Positions 50,558 to 63,599 of a DNA stretch of 64,000 bases are shown one piece after another. The translations under genes and the position numbers were made by a program. The notes below the pieces were generated by a model. That model saw nothing but the letters and a program-made list of their open reading frames with translations, was not told the origin of the DNA and searched no databases. This DNA is from Seriola aureovittata (lineage: Eukaryota > Chordata > Actinopteri > Carangiformes > Carangidae), in NCBI RefSeq assembly GCF_021018895.1, contig NC_079364.1, positions 18,684,885 through 18,748,884 on the forward strand. The letters are read 5' to 3'. Numbering within the stretch: position 1 is the first letter of the stretch; every line of letters starts with the position of its first letter.

Positions 50558-53500
50558 AGATAAAAGTCAGCCTATCCACTCATGCTAAGGCTCTCCGTCC
50601 TTTTCAGCCTGACATGTCGACACACTGACTTCTGTCCTGATGCAGCTCAGGACGCTGTAGTCATGGCTTATGTTGTTGCACTATGTCCACTCCTATTACT
50701 GTTCACTGAGGCTGTTTTCGACTGTCCTTGTCCCTGTGTTTGAGCTATCCTCATTTAGGCTTGAGCAATATGATGATATATGCTGTTAGATTATAGAGAT
50801 CTGTCAACTGGTAGTTATCAGTATTTTTGAACATGAGAAAAGAAGCAAGAAAAAAGGAATCTGGTAACTAAATTATCACTGGAGCATTTCACTTCCTAAA
50901 TGCACCAACACTAGACACTGCATTAATTTCTTCCTGTATCTGCATCTCTATATGGTACATTAGGGTAATGTTCCTGTCAAGTGTTTCTATGTTTTCCACT
51001 GCAGGCACTGGCTCGGTGAAACACACCAGAGAGCCACTATTCAGCGCTTTTAGCAAGCTTTTTGGAAGGTGACAGGGGACACATTCCCTCCACTCTCACA
51101 TGAGGGATCGTATATCTCCTGGCTCAAACCCTTTTGGCTAAAGTGGACAAAAAGCGGCCAAAATTAATTGATTTCTGGGCCTCATTATATAAATTCAGAA
51201 ATTTAGGTCTTACAACAATTCAGCGAATAAAGGATATAGACACAGTAACGCTAAACAGATGAAACCAATCCAGGAAAAAAAATGTTTTAATTTGATGTGA
51301 ACATTTTTATTACTTTTCCAGTCTCGCTGTATCATGTTAATGATCAAAAGTCGCACAAAGGGGCTCTAAAATATAGAAATAAGGACGTTTGATGAGCGCA
51401 GAGATAGTCAAGTGATTATGTTTCTAAATGTGGAAACACTGCTAAAAGAATGGATGGAGCTTTTACATCTGTGCAGTTACTCTTGGTCAGTCAACATAAG
51501 AAAAGAATAACAACTAGGCTACTAAATGAGCCAACATGTATCTCAATAGCCACAATTATTAAATGCTGTCTTCGAACTGCTCCCCACTGATTGTTCCCTC
51601 AAGTGTTGATTATTGTGCAAGTTTTCCTGAATCTTTCACTAACAAATACACTAAAAAGACTGTCCCTATAATCTAATGTGGTTGTGCATTTAACTAATAC
51701 TGAGCTGAGCTGAGGCATGAGGACATGGATGGATATTGTATGCTTAAAGGGTAACACATAAACACAAATAAATGGAAGATGGTTCATAAGCATTTCAGTT
51801 CATAGAGTTCCACAGTGAGGTCCTCACAGTAACCCATCACATCAACAACTATTATGTCTGCAGTTAGAACAATCTAAATGAATAGAGATGATGAAATAAT
51901 GCTGAAAATAAGATTCTTTATGCAGTTTCAAGCACCATTTCTGGAGCTGTAAACCCTGAATAAACTTAGTTTGTATGTGTAGCTTCAATGAAAGATCTTC
52001 CAGAGATGCTCAGACTTTTTGGGGGGTGTAATGGCTGAGTGGCTTATCTAATATTAATATTAAATACACAGCACCTTAGCGTCACCAGCGGAGCAGCGAA
52101 ATAAAATGTGGCACTGTCTGACACGTTCATAGCAGGAGGGTAAATTGCCACTGATTACTGTGCTTACGGCTTAGATGTTCAATACTCAATATATCGTCAC
52201 ACTGTGTTCTAAACAGGATCACACCTGAAAAAACTCCTACATCTTTACAGAAAACATTCAACGCTGTTCAAAAGCCAGAATGAGAGTTCTGGGTAATGCT
52301 GGTTAGCATGTATAATATAAAACTTTATTGATCAGTCTGTAATTACTGAGGAATTAACACATCAAGCGAAGTGCTCCAACCTTCCAGTGCATCATGGCAG
52401 CTTTAAATAGACTTCATTTGAAGACTATAACTAAAGGCAAGCTTATAGCAGCCTCTCCTTAACCCTAACTATACCTATTCCTAAACTGCAGCTCTTTGTG
52501 CAATGCATCAACTTAAGTACTTTTCTTCTGCCACTAATGATAAATATAATTGTAAATATAAAGTTACTTGTTTGCTTTCAAATGTATGGAATGCGTGAAA
52601 GCAAATATTCACTAGAACTTTTTTCACAGCAAACATTTTGTCCCACTGTGACAAGAGAGCCAGCATGCGCAACACCAGGACCCTGAAACTGAAGCAGCTA
52701 AATAACTTTTAGCCATCATTCATTTCCTTATTAACTCCCGCATTTTCCCTGCTGCAACAGGTCAAAATATCTTTACTGAGGAGTGTCTCAGTAAACAATT
52801 CCACTGAGCCAGTACGAAAAAATACATCAAGAACTGGCTCACCTAAATGAAATTATGGATTCTTGTAATCACAACTGTGCTTTTAATGCAATGATAAATC
52901 AAATGTCTGCTGATGAAAAAGGAAGATATCAAACTACAGTTACTCCTCAACAATCTGAAATATATATATTTATATAACAAATAATATATAACTTTTTTTT
53001 TTTTTTTTTAGAGCTGGCTAGGTTGAGGGAATTTGGGAGCATTTCATCAACTTCATACTTGCACGGATGATTCCAGATTGATGATATATAAAAATGTAAG
53101 AGTATTTCAGGGTGAAATATTCCTTTGATATATGGAGTGACCAGACGAACCTTGCTGGGGCAGACAAGATGACTGGAAGTCAGAGGGCTCAGTATGGGTA
53201 CTGCAGGCAATCACAGTCCCATTAAAACCACCAAAAATAAGTCATGTTTCACTACAGCATCATGCCCAGAGGCAGCACTGGCCTACGAACTGTCAAGGTT
53301 GAAAACAGACAGAGCACGCAATAGAGATAGAGATAAAAAAGCAAAGGTAAATACAAGCAAATTCTTGCCACGGAAGCATCATGCATTCACGTTTCTTTAC
53401 AGAAATGTAATCAGAAAGGCGTTATTACTCAGACTGCAAAAATGCAACAAAGTGTGTTTTACATTACGCAACATTTCAGATCTTCTAAGCAACACATATT

Positions 53501-54315
53501 TTATAGATTTGTGCATATTGAGTTTATATTGTGGGTTAACAAAGATTCAAACTGGTTTGACAATCTCAAGACAAGCTCGAAAAATCTGAAAGAATAGTCT
53601 TTACATCACTGCCTCTTCAAAAAAGCCTTCAAATATCTTCTTGTCCTGATACAACCCAATACGCAGACACACAGAGACAGAAAAGGGACTGTATCAAACT
53701 GGAGCTCATGGCCGTCTCCCGGGGACGTACATATCAGAGAAGGGAAGGGATGAGTGTAGGAGTTTAGCTGCATGCTGGGGTTGTGATGGGCCTGGAGATT
53801 ACAACAGTGGGTGTGAAATGACAGGTGGGGGTCAAGGCAGGGCATCAGATATAGACACAGCAGCTGATGGGACTATGTACAAGGTGAACATTAACATGAA
53901 GGTCCCCTCCTAAATTATGTATTTGCTTTGATTAATTCTATTTAATAATACAATGAAGGGTATATTTATTCCAATAAAGGTTGAATGAGAAACAGCAACT
54001 TTGCGTGAATATCAGAACAAGATTTGTAAGAAGAAAATAATGATCTGTGCTGTTCCTACAAACAACTTTAATGTTTGATACTGATCAATACTGTCAAGGG
54101 GCCCAACAGTCATTTTATATGCCACAGCTGTCTCAGTATTGGATCATGATGTATGCATACTCTAAATTAGAGAATTATGGAAAGAGAAAATAAACAAACT
54201 GGTGCCAGATCAGTAGTCATGTGAGACATGTCCGGGATCAGGTGTAAAAGGATAATCTATGGAGCAGAACAGGATTAGTGGTATCGAAAACAAAGTAAAA
54301 TGATACCAAGTCAAG
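50141..54315. other. no gene recognised
   Basis: AT-rich DNA with a (TC)n tract (50510-50552) and poly(T) at 52991-53009. Only short open frames, none with splice or family support. Confidence 0.6.
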
Positions 54316-54587
54316 CAGAGGTGGATGAAGTATTCAGATCATTTACTTAAGTAAGAGTATGAATACAGCAAGGTAAAAACATTCCATTGCATATTAAGTA
54401 AAAGTCCTGCATGAAAAATCACATAGGTAAAGGTACAAAAGTCTTAGCAGGAAAACGTGTCAAAGTAAAAGCACTTATTTCATCGCTGTGACTGATACAT
54501 GTTACTATATGATATTACAAGATTGTTAATTCTCCTGTAGCTCGTTGAGGTGGAGCTAGTCTTAACTACTTTAAATACAGTTTAGTC

Positions 54588-55314
54588 CAGCGGTTCCCAA
54601 CCTAGAGGTTGGCCCCTTCCAAAGGGTCACCAGATAAATCTGAGGGGTTGTGAGATGATTAAAGGAATAGTTCATCTTATTTGACATGGGGTTGTGTGAG
54701 GTACTTATACATAGTCGGTGTATTACCTACAGTAGATTTGGATGAGCGCCCTCCAAGTTTGGAGAGGCAGCCAGGAGTACCGGCACAGAAGATGAGTGAT
54801 GTACTGCTGTGGACGGGGCCAGCAACAAAAAACAAAAAAATGTTTTAGCCACTTTAAAACAAATGCCCACAGAAAAAAAGTCAATATCAGTTGAAGTGAC
54901 TCCGTGAAAGCGAGCGAAAAGCAGTGAGATACGTTTTTGCAGTTGGCCCCATCCACAGCAGTATATCGCTCATCTTCCGGTACTTCTGGCTATTTCTCCA
55001 AACTGGGAGCATGCCGAATCTACTGCAAGTAATACACTGACTATAGATACCTCACACATCTACACGTCAAATAACCCAAACTATTGTTTTAATAGGAGGG
55101 AAAAGAAGAAAAACAAAAGTTCTGATTCACACATATGTTCGGGTTAGGACCTAACCCTAACCCTTTTTTTGTTGGACAGAATTTTGTGGGGAAATCAGTA
55201 TTTGGTGGAACTGCTAACAAGTAATATAAAATGTAACAAGGGGCCCAATTTTGTTTTTTGTTTTTTGGGGTTTTTTTGTTTGAGGTCCCAGGCCAAAAAG
55301 GTTGTTAATCTTTA
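54588..55314. mobile_element. second-level hAT-like element nested in the outer MITE
   Basis: Begins cagcggttcccaacctagag and proceeds through ggtcaccagataaatctgag, text typical of a common teleost hAT element. Its right end ccaaaaaggttgttaatc is a decayed inverted match to the left end. Flanking bases gtttagtc and ctttagca may be a decayed 8-bp target duplication. Confidence 0.7.
54659..55092. mobile_element. innermost TTAA-flanked MITE (piggyBac-like)
   Basis: Both ends are TTAA. The left end ttaaaggaatagttcatctt and the reverse complement of the right end (ttaaaacaatagtttgggtt, then atttga in both) match over 26 bases with a few mismatches. The body is 434 bp and non-coding. TTAA targets and short TIRs are typical of piggyBac-type MITEs. 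Confidence 0.75.
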
Positions 55315-55525
55315 GCATAGGTTGTATTTTATAAGATTATCATATTTTCCTTTATGAAAAATCTTCATCTGAAAAGTAATTAGTCACTAATGCTGTCAAA
55401 TAAATGTAGTGGAGTAAAAAGTACAAAAAGTACAAAACTCCTCCTCTGAAAATGAGTATAATTATAAAGTAAAGACGTAAACCTCAAAATTGAAACTTGA
55501 AAATACAAGTTACATTCCACTACTG

Positions 55526-58500
55526 AAGTCAATCAGCCTGATTAACATGTGTCCAGATATAGACATAATACAGTACTATAGACTATCAATAAAATACCAA
55601 TAAAACAATTTCTCCCTGCAGAGTGACCTTGGTGAGGAGTACAGAGTACAGAGCTGTGGCCAGGTGAAGTTCAGCTTCATCACCTGTGTCAGTCTTAGCG
55701 AAAAAAAGACTCCGAGTACTCTGGTATTATCACTGTTGGGAAAATCACAAGTCCTTGCCTCTGACTTTCTAATTGGGCCCTCGGAGAGACTTCAGAGGAA
55801 GTCAGAGCTCATCCTGCCAAGTGGCAGAGTGCTGAATGTACCTTCTGTGTCTTATACATCCTTTACTAAACTCCTGCACAAAGTCTCACTGTTCCAACAG
55901 CACTATATTTAAAGGTACGACATGAGAAATATTGTAATATTTGGAAATTATTGTCAGTTGTTGCAGTTTAATATAGTTACCTTCAACTACTCTTTATGCA
56001 AATTCAAACCACATTTTCAGAAAAAATGGGGTTACTTTCCGTCTCAAAAGTAAACCTGTTGCCTTTCTCTGATATTGTTGTGTTTGCAGAGCATGAAGAT
56101 GGATGCTGTAACTGATAACGCTGATAACAATAAGCAATAAGTAAAGAATCAATGTCAACAGTTTACAGAACTTTGTTCAGTAGATTTCCAGCAAAGTTCA
56201 ACTCTAAAGAACAACATTTAAAATGCAGGATGCCAAAATCCTCCTAATGATCTCATCTATTATGGTAATAATTAAGCCAAATTATTTCACTAATAAGTTA
56301 TTCATGATAAATTTCCACACAAGACATTTTACTCCTTAAATTTCAACATCAATGTCATTAAGGCAAATTCCTCTGTACTTACTGCACTTGGCAAATAAAG
56401 CGACCGACTCTGTCGCTGCCATCCAGAACTCACAATCCTCCACGCGAAACCAAACACCTTCTCCAGTGCATTAACATAAATATGACGCAAAAGAAGACGG
56501 TCATGATTTGCAAGGCTCTTAAGTGACATAGTAAAGACAGATTGCAGCACTTGTCCATCTATTTGCTGCATGAACCAGCTAAACAAGACCTTCCTACAGC
56601 TGACCCTGATGCAGTCTGCATTGAAACGTATTCAGTATTTCACTAGAAAAAGCACAAATTAAAGAGGAATATCTTTAAAATACACAAGCTAATACATCTG
56701 TATGGCAGACAATTCCCAAGCTCCTGAGAGGTCCCAATCCCCAGACTGAAAACCACTAATGTATGAGACTGAGCAGACGTACTGACTCTGACCGTATCTA
56801 TAGACTGTAGTGCAGCGGAGGTTAGCCGAGACATGTGAAGGATGGAGGCAAGAGGACAATGAGGGATAACAAGGTAGGATAAGCCTGTTAAGCTTCCAGG
56901 ATCCCCTCTGAAACCCTCACTCCAGTCGAGCACAACAATGCCAAAATGTATGTAATACAATCATAGTGCTGTATAACCTGGGGGTCACTACGAGCAGCAG
57001 TCCACAACTTCATGTGTTACCGGCTGACAGTATTTGAAATTTTTAGAATTCAAAAGTATTTAAAAAAATGTTTTCCTTAAATCCAAATGTTGTTGTTTTG
57101 AAAAATATTTAGATATATTTAGAGTATAAAAAAGAATCGCAAGTTTCAGCCCTCTGCAGGTGCATGGAGCCCACATCGGGAACAACAGCTCAATAATAAG
57201 ACTGATTATGCTTTGCAAGTGTTGGTGAGTCAATTGAGTAAGAAATATCAAAATGGCAATATCTTCTCTATGGAGTGCAATTCCATTCAACACAAGACTA
57301 TAATGTGCTGTTTTCACTGAAATATAGCCTTGACTTCTCATGAGCTGCTTCTCTCGTGACAAGAAAAGAAATGCCAAATAACTGCTCGCCCTGCACCTTT
57401 CCTTTCTGGGCACAATAGGAGACACAGGGAACAAGACCAGAGAAAATCTTACAGATACAGAATGCAGGTGAGAATAAAAACAGGACATGGTTGCATTATG
57501 CATTTTATCACGGCTGAACACCAGGTCAAACGACACATGTTTGAGCTACAGCACGGACACCGTTCATGCCTCTACATCACAGCGATCGGACATTCAACCT
57601 TGACACTCCACACAGTCGAAGCAAACACAGAGATCACCAGCGACTCCGGCGGGCAGCATGATGGATGAGCTCTCAAACAATGGTCTCCAATACATCCTCA
57701 ATTCACCGCAGCACAACAGGGCCACTACACAGCCACTACTGTGATGGTGGCCATAAAAGATCCTTCCATCACATTTTCGATAAGGATGAAAATACTATTG
57801 AGTAATACTGCATTCAATTCTTCTAACCCTGTTAATCCTGCCGCAGTGTTAAAGATATTCCCACCTTCAAGCACAATTGGTTTTTATTCATTTCAACACG
57901 GTGTCAACGTGTTATGAAACTCCTCTGCTTTTAGACCTACTGTTAGTTAGGTTACTCTATTGTTGCATTATGATGCAACTGTAATTACACACTGATGTCA
58001 AAAGCAGCTTTTTTAAAAACAGACATATGCAATTACGTGATTTAGGAGTAATTATGTAACACAAAAAAAAAAAACATGTAATTGAGCAATTTAATTGTGA
58101 GAATAGTTGAGAAAACAAAGATATCTTATCTGTAGTTAACAGATATGTAGAATTTAAAACCTGTCTTTTCGTAGACCATCTTATATAAGTGAATTAAGAA
58201 TTTAGGTAAGAGAGAGGAGGATTTGTTAGAAAGTAGCACCAGAGGTGAGACCTCACTCAGAGTACTGTACTGTAACAGGAAGTGCGAAATCAATGGATAA
58301 TACACTCAAAATTGTTTTGGCAGAATTGGTGCACAGGAAACAACTCATGTCAGTCTTGAGTTGTGACATTTATTTTTCACAAACAGATCTTTACAAATAG
58401 TGCTGGGTCATAACAATGCCTTTTTTGTGATGATTGAAATGTTGTAACACCCAGGGATTGGACATCAGCAGTTCTCGTTGAGACATTATGGACGGAGACG

Positions 58501-61500
58501 ACTTCAGTTTAAGGTACTGAGCATTGAGACAGAAAACTCACTAAGATTTGTGACAAGTATTGTGTCACCTGAGGGGAGACAGGGAGAATTAATAATGTGT
58601 TATATTCAAGTTATGTTTTGTGGTGTTAAAGATGGAGTTAGAAAGAAAATTCCTTCATTCTTTCTATGATGTTGAATTTGTTATTAAAACCACAATATAA
58701 TCTGAACACATTTTTGATCTTTTCAACTGATTTTCTGGCCTGTATATTTTAAGGAGGGTCTCTATAATGGCCATCAAGAGATGTAACATATATTCTCATT
58801 AAAGTTAAGTACTTTAAGCATTTAGGGGTTTGGATATTTGTACTTCAGAGTGGACAAGGAAAAATTAGCTTTTGTAAAACAACAATGTAAGCCTGGTTAG
58901 AGAAGGTTGGGAGCTGTGTGGCCAACACACACACTACATAGAACGAAAGTCAAAACACCAGCACCGATTGTTCGCTATGTAAAGCCATGGGATACACCAC
59001 TCACTGCCCTGTTTCCAGGCATCAACCTGGTCATCTCTACAGAGAAGCAGGATTTTCAATTACACCTGCTCCTGCAATCAACGCCTTCCACCTGCTGTAC
59101 TGAGTACTTCTTCTTCTTCACATCCAGTTTGTGTTATAACATCATCATAATTTTCTCCGTGATTTCTCATTTTAAATTTCATTATAGCTGATCAGCACAG
59201 CTCTTGTAATTAACCTGTATGACTTTGCTTATACATAACATAGTGACAACCAGAAAGAGCTGCATAGTCTCAAATGCTGTGACTGTAATATGAATAACAT
59301 ATCTGCATTCAGAAGATAGTATCAGAAGAAACTCCAAGTCAAATACACTCAAAGCTCCACTTCTTTTGAAGTACGGGGTTGAAACGGGAATCCTCACTCT
59401 TTACATATGGGCTAAAAAACATTTGTTGCAAGAAGAAAAGGTAAATCTTCTTAGACAACTTTTGGCAATACCTACAGGGGAGACACCTCCTCTGTGCCAC
59501 AATGGGGTCAAAAAGAACCGCAAACTCAACACACGTCTCAGAGGTCACAATTCCACCTGAGTATAATGGATCTGGGACATGTGGCTTCAATATATTATTC
59601 AAAGGTTTTTCAGAGACTACTTTTGAAAAAAGAATTCAATTCTTAATGGAGAGAAAAGAAAGAAGGATTTTTTTTCACAAGTTCTTAACTGATTCTACTG
59701 GACACCATCCAAGATGTGGGCGGGCAAATAAGGCAAACCGTACCAAGTGTCAGAGTTCAGATGGGACCACCTGCTATGAAAATGTCTAATTCAGATTTTA
59801 ATTGCAGATAATTTATAATTTAATTCAAAATCTTAACAGTCTTCATTTGGGTTTTTGACTAAGATTATACATCCACTCACAGTTGCCCAACTGTAAATGC
59901 TGCAGATTTATTTCAGAGAAGTTTAATGTTGGTCACACAGATACTATTAAGAGGATGGACGTCCCCACGGGAGCCATCGTTTCAGGAATGGTTTATCCAG
60001 CTCGGCTAGGTGGCAGGTTTCTTTCAGGATGAAAAATAGGACACATCAGTACGTGCAGTATCAAAATGGGGACATTTCACTGATGTGCATCTGTGGCGCC
60101 ATGATTTGAAACATAAAAACCCAGGATTTAAAAAATCATTCATGTTCTTTTGCTTTTTCTTTGAGAAAATTGACATAGAAAACGGAAATAATTGGATTTT
60201 GTGATGGGGTTTTCTTTGTCATAACTTTTCCCTTTGATGTCACTCTATTTTTTTTCTTTTATGTATGTAATATACTGTATTTCCACTTGTGATCTGTTAT
60301 GATTATTCATCATAAGAGAAAAAAAAGATGTTTTTAGTTTTTTATACATGGTTATAAACATTAAAACTTCCAGTGAGAATTTACCTCTCAGTGCAAAGAG
60401 CGTCTGTCTTATCAACCCTAAGCTGCATTTCTTTGTCCTCTTTCCTTACACACTTCTTAAATTGGATATTCTATCATTCTTCTCATGCAAACCTGTGCAC
60501 TTCCCCATCCCTACTATGACGGCGTTTTAATGGCTGTCATCCATGTCTCGTAATGACGTCCACTGTCAAGGAGAGGTCTGTCTCCTCGGTACCATGATCT
60601 AATCCTGCGGACACACTCTTGACCTTCATTAGCCATCTAACACATTGTGGTGCCACAGGCAACAAAGAAACACTGAGTCAGAAACACACACATACACACA
60701 TACTGTACGTGCAGTAAAATTGTTTATGTGGTTTGTTTGGTTGGTAGGTGGATGAAAGAATGAAAGACATTCATTGTTGTAGTTTAATTATTGAGCTCTA
60801 GGTCTCCTGTGCAATATATCAGGTCTAGTGCACAGCTGTACTTCAGCTTCAAAGATATTGATGCAATACACTTGATATTAAGAAACAAATTGAGGATCAA
60901 ATACAGCAGCTCCATAATATAAAAACATTTAGCACTAAAATAAAAGGAACGTTCCCTCACTGCAGCAGGGTACAAAGTGCTGAGAGTGGCAAGTTGTGAC
61001 ACACATTACACAACTCACACACATGCACACGAATACACACAGACAGTCTCTGAGGACAAATTAATAAGATATCCATGAAGGATGAAGAGAAACAAACTCT
61101 GAAACTTGCTTAGACTTTCGCTACAGATGGGTATGAGCTGGAGCATTTGTAAAGGCCTTGTTTGTGTGTATGAGTGTACTTCTCCAGAAGCAGTGGGGCA
61201 ACATATTCGGATTATCCCAGTAATGAATTGGCCTGCGGGGAACGGCCCGTCTCATTTTAAGACTTAAGGGGTGACTTGTGCTCTAAAGTAAGGGCATAAA
61301 TTAGACAAATGCGACATGGTATAGATTTATGAATGCGCATAAAGGTGAGTATTTCAATATGTGTTGTTTGTGGCTGCAGGAAAATTCCCTTCTCTTTTAA
61401 AAAAATAAACTAATTTGCTAAAGGAAAACAAAAAAGCAGTCTGTGACTTAAAATGTGTGACCCATTTTAAGCTTTTACCTTTAAATGATGCATTTTAATG

Positions 61501-62765
61501 CATTCAAACTTTAGCGCCTTAAGTCTCACAGCATGTTTTTTTGTTTGTGCAACTCATTCGAATTACCTCCAAAAGTATAAGGACAAAAAGCGCTTCTATA
61601 TTCTGTCAGGAAAACATACTTAAAGTCCAAAGACAGCTCGATTACTGATTAATAAGATGGGCTTCTAAAACTGTTGAAGACTTCCTTTAATGCTCTCTGA
61701 GTTCAGCTTATCCCTCCCCAGCACTCTTGATGCTTCACTGATGCTGTCATCTTTGCTGCCTCCACTCTCAACCTGTTTCACTAAAGCTAGAAATCAGAGA
61801 GCGAGCCCCTGAATCTGTGATGTCACTGGGATTTAAAATGAAAGGTTTCTTCATAGACTGAGAGATGGATGGTTCGTAGTCATAAACTACCACAGTCAAC
61901 ATGTGATGTTGATGATGCACTGACATAGTTGTTTGATATATTTGTAATGAATAACGTCTTGAATAAATTGGAAGTATAGAATAATGACTCTCAGGGCTGG
62001 ATGATTTGCCTGAAATGAATATTACAGTTTTGATGAGAACATTTCTTATCTACTACTTCATTTAAACAACAGAATTTAGCAAAACGATGTCACATTTTTC
62101 TCATATCATCATGATGCGATTCTATTGGAAGCCGATACATGAATCCCAGCCTAGCCTCAATTTCTATATAATCCAATTAGAGTACACAAAAGAACGCCAT
62201 ACTCACATTTACATGACAATATGATAGTTGTGGTGGTGAGAGTTCTATGACACAAAAAGGGGTCACAGACCAACAATGTAAGATTCATTGCAAGGCCTAT
62301 ATTTCTATATTAACATTAGCTCAAATGCCTACATGTAATGTGAAAGAGCCTGCTTGCAGTAACAAAAAACCCACAAAGAATTATCAGCAAAATCTAAAGC
62401 TGTAGAGTTCACACTTGGCATTCTGAGCAGTTGCGCTCTGTCTACGCCATGGTCTACGTGTATCTTTGTTCTTCTCATACTGTATATAATCGTGTTTAAT
62501 TAAATTTTCTTTTCTACAAAGTGTCCTGGACTTGTTACATTACACATTAAAAGTCTTCACTTATATGAACCCATTTAAATTTTTAACAAGAAACAGGAAG
62601 TATAACATTGCCATGGATTCAGTGTGGATTGAGTGAGAGAACTTGAGAGCCCATTTTCTTTACATTTTGGAGAATGCAGTATGCCGAATTCACTATTAAC
62701 AGATCATGTTCGCTATGTGCCGTTTGCCATTGGACGTGACAACTATCAAAGAATTACTTTGATTC
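55526..62765. other. no gene recognised
   Basis: 7.2 kb of AT-rich DNA without a supported exon. The longest open frame (57060-57536, minus, 158 codons) has no recognisable domain. The kiaa1549l first exon could be hidden here but I found no start codon plus hydrophobic leader plus phase-1 donor. Confidence 0.55.
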
Positions 62766-62962
62766 AGGGGCGTTGTGTGGCGTAGTGGTCTAAGCAGGCG
62801 CCCCATGTGTAGAGGCTACAGTCCTCGCTGCAGTCGGCCCCGGATCGGACGGCCTTTGCTGCATGTCATTCCCCCCCCTCTCTGCCTTCCCATTTCCTGT
62901 CTCTCTCTACTGTACCTTCGAGTAAAGGCATAAAAAAGCCCAAAAATATATACTTTAAAAAC
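62766..62962 (+). mobile_element. tRNA-derived SINE with 15-bp target duplication
   Basis: The head (ggcgtagtggtctaagcagg, then gaggctacagtcctcgctgc) looks like a tRNA-derived pol III promoter. The body (ttgctgcatgtcattccccc, catttcctgtctctct, gtaaaggcataaaaaagccc) is a family I know from many perciform fish. The insertion is flanked by a perfect 15-bp direct repeat, gaattactttgattc, at 62751-62765 and 62963-62977. Confidence 0.93.
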
Positions 62963-63130
62963 GAATTACTTTGATTCTGGCAAGTTCTGTTACACTCAGC
63001 GCTGTCCAGCATCCCAGACCAAAATAAATGCTTTGTGGGAATGGGGGTCGCACTGATGGAACCGGTAAAGATGCTGAGAGCCGGTAAAAATTTAATGGCT
63101 GTTTTGACAGGCCACCACCGATGGGGATTT

Positions 63131-63370
63131 GAGACGGTCCCCATGGCCAGTCCTGTGCTCTGGTCTCATCTCTTTCTTTGAGAGGGAGGCCTTTTCAGAC
63201 AAAAACATTGTTTCTTCGGTGGAGGAAATTCTGGAGAGTCACACCCACCAAACACCATGTAGCCTGCTGCACTGAGCGGGTCCTGCGTGTTTATAAACAT
63301 GGGCAGGGCCAATGTTTTAACAGGAGGGAATCACATGCACTAACGCGCACACGTACATGCGGGAACACGC
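63131..63370. repeat. dispersed repeat, copy 2
   Basis: Same orientation as and clearly related to 6777-7048: ggccagtcc-tgtgctctggtctcatctc, attgtttcttcggtggagga, aaattctgga, gtagcctgctgca and cacatgcactaac are shared with substitutions and small gaps. The family is unidentified. Confidence 0.65.
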
Positions 63371-63390
63371 ACACACAGCCAGACCTGAAC

Positions 63391-63466
63391 ACTGCTGTGG
63401 CCATTTCCACTGTACTTGTGAACATTATAGTACAGTGGAAATGTTGTTTGGATTGTCCACAGCAGT
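63391..63466. repeat. two-stem hairpin
   Basis: The outer stem 63391-63400 (actgctgtgg) pairs perfectly with 63457-63466. The inner stem 63403-63415 (atttccactgtac) pairs perfectly with 63430-63442. The loop is 14 bases and one side carries a 14-base bulge. Confidence 0.85.
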
Positions 63467-63599
63467 AAAGTGCCTGCACAGTGTTACGGTACAGTATTTA
63501 GCCAGTGCAGCGCTACAGTATTTAGTACATGCCGTGTTGTGCAGGAAAGCATGACCCATGCAGAATTCGCATTGTCAAAGTGCAGAAAAGTGTCCGGTG

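Larger units (their letters stand above)
54316..55525. mobile_element. outer hAT-like MITE, split by a nested insertion
   Basis: The left end cagaggtggatgaagta and the right end tacattccactactg are imperfect inverted repeats (CAG..GTGGA). The internal text (tttacttaagtaagagta, gtaaaagtcctgcatga on the left; aaataaatgtagtggagta on the right) is that of an abundant teleost hAT-type MITE. The two halves, 54316-54587 and 55315-55525, are continuous parts of one element. Confidence 0.8.

Noticed and set aside
57060..57536. 158-codon minus-strand open frame
   Set aside because: Longest unexplained frame in the flank, but no domain and no splice structure, and hydrophobic composition follows AT-rich DNA.
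57560..57720. GC-richer patch considered as the missing first exon of kiaa1549l
   Set aside because: The minus-strand ATG there gives a short peptide with no hydrophobic leader and a stop after about 21 codons.
62766..62840. Possible true tRNA gene
   Set aside because: The tRNA-like head lacks a full cloverleaf, is followed by a SINE body, and is bounded by a target duplication.
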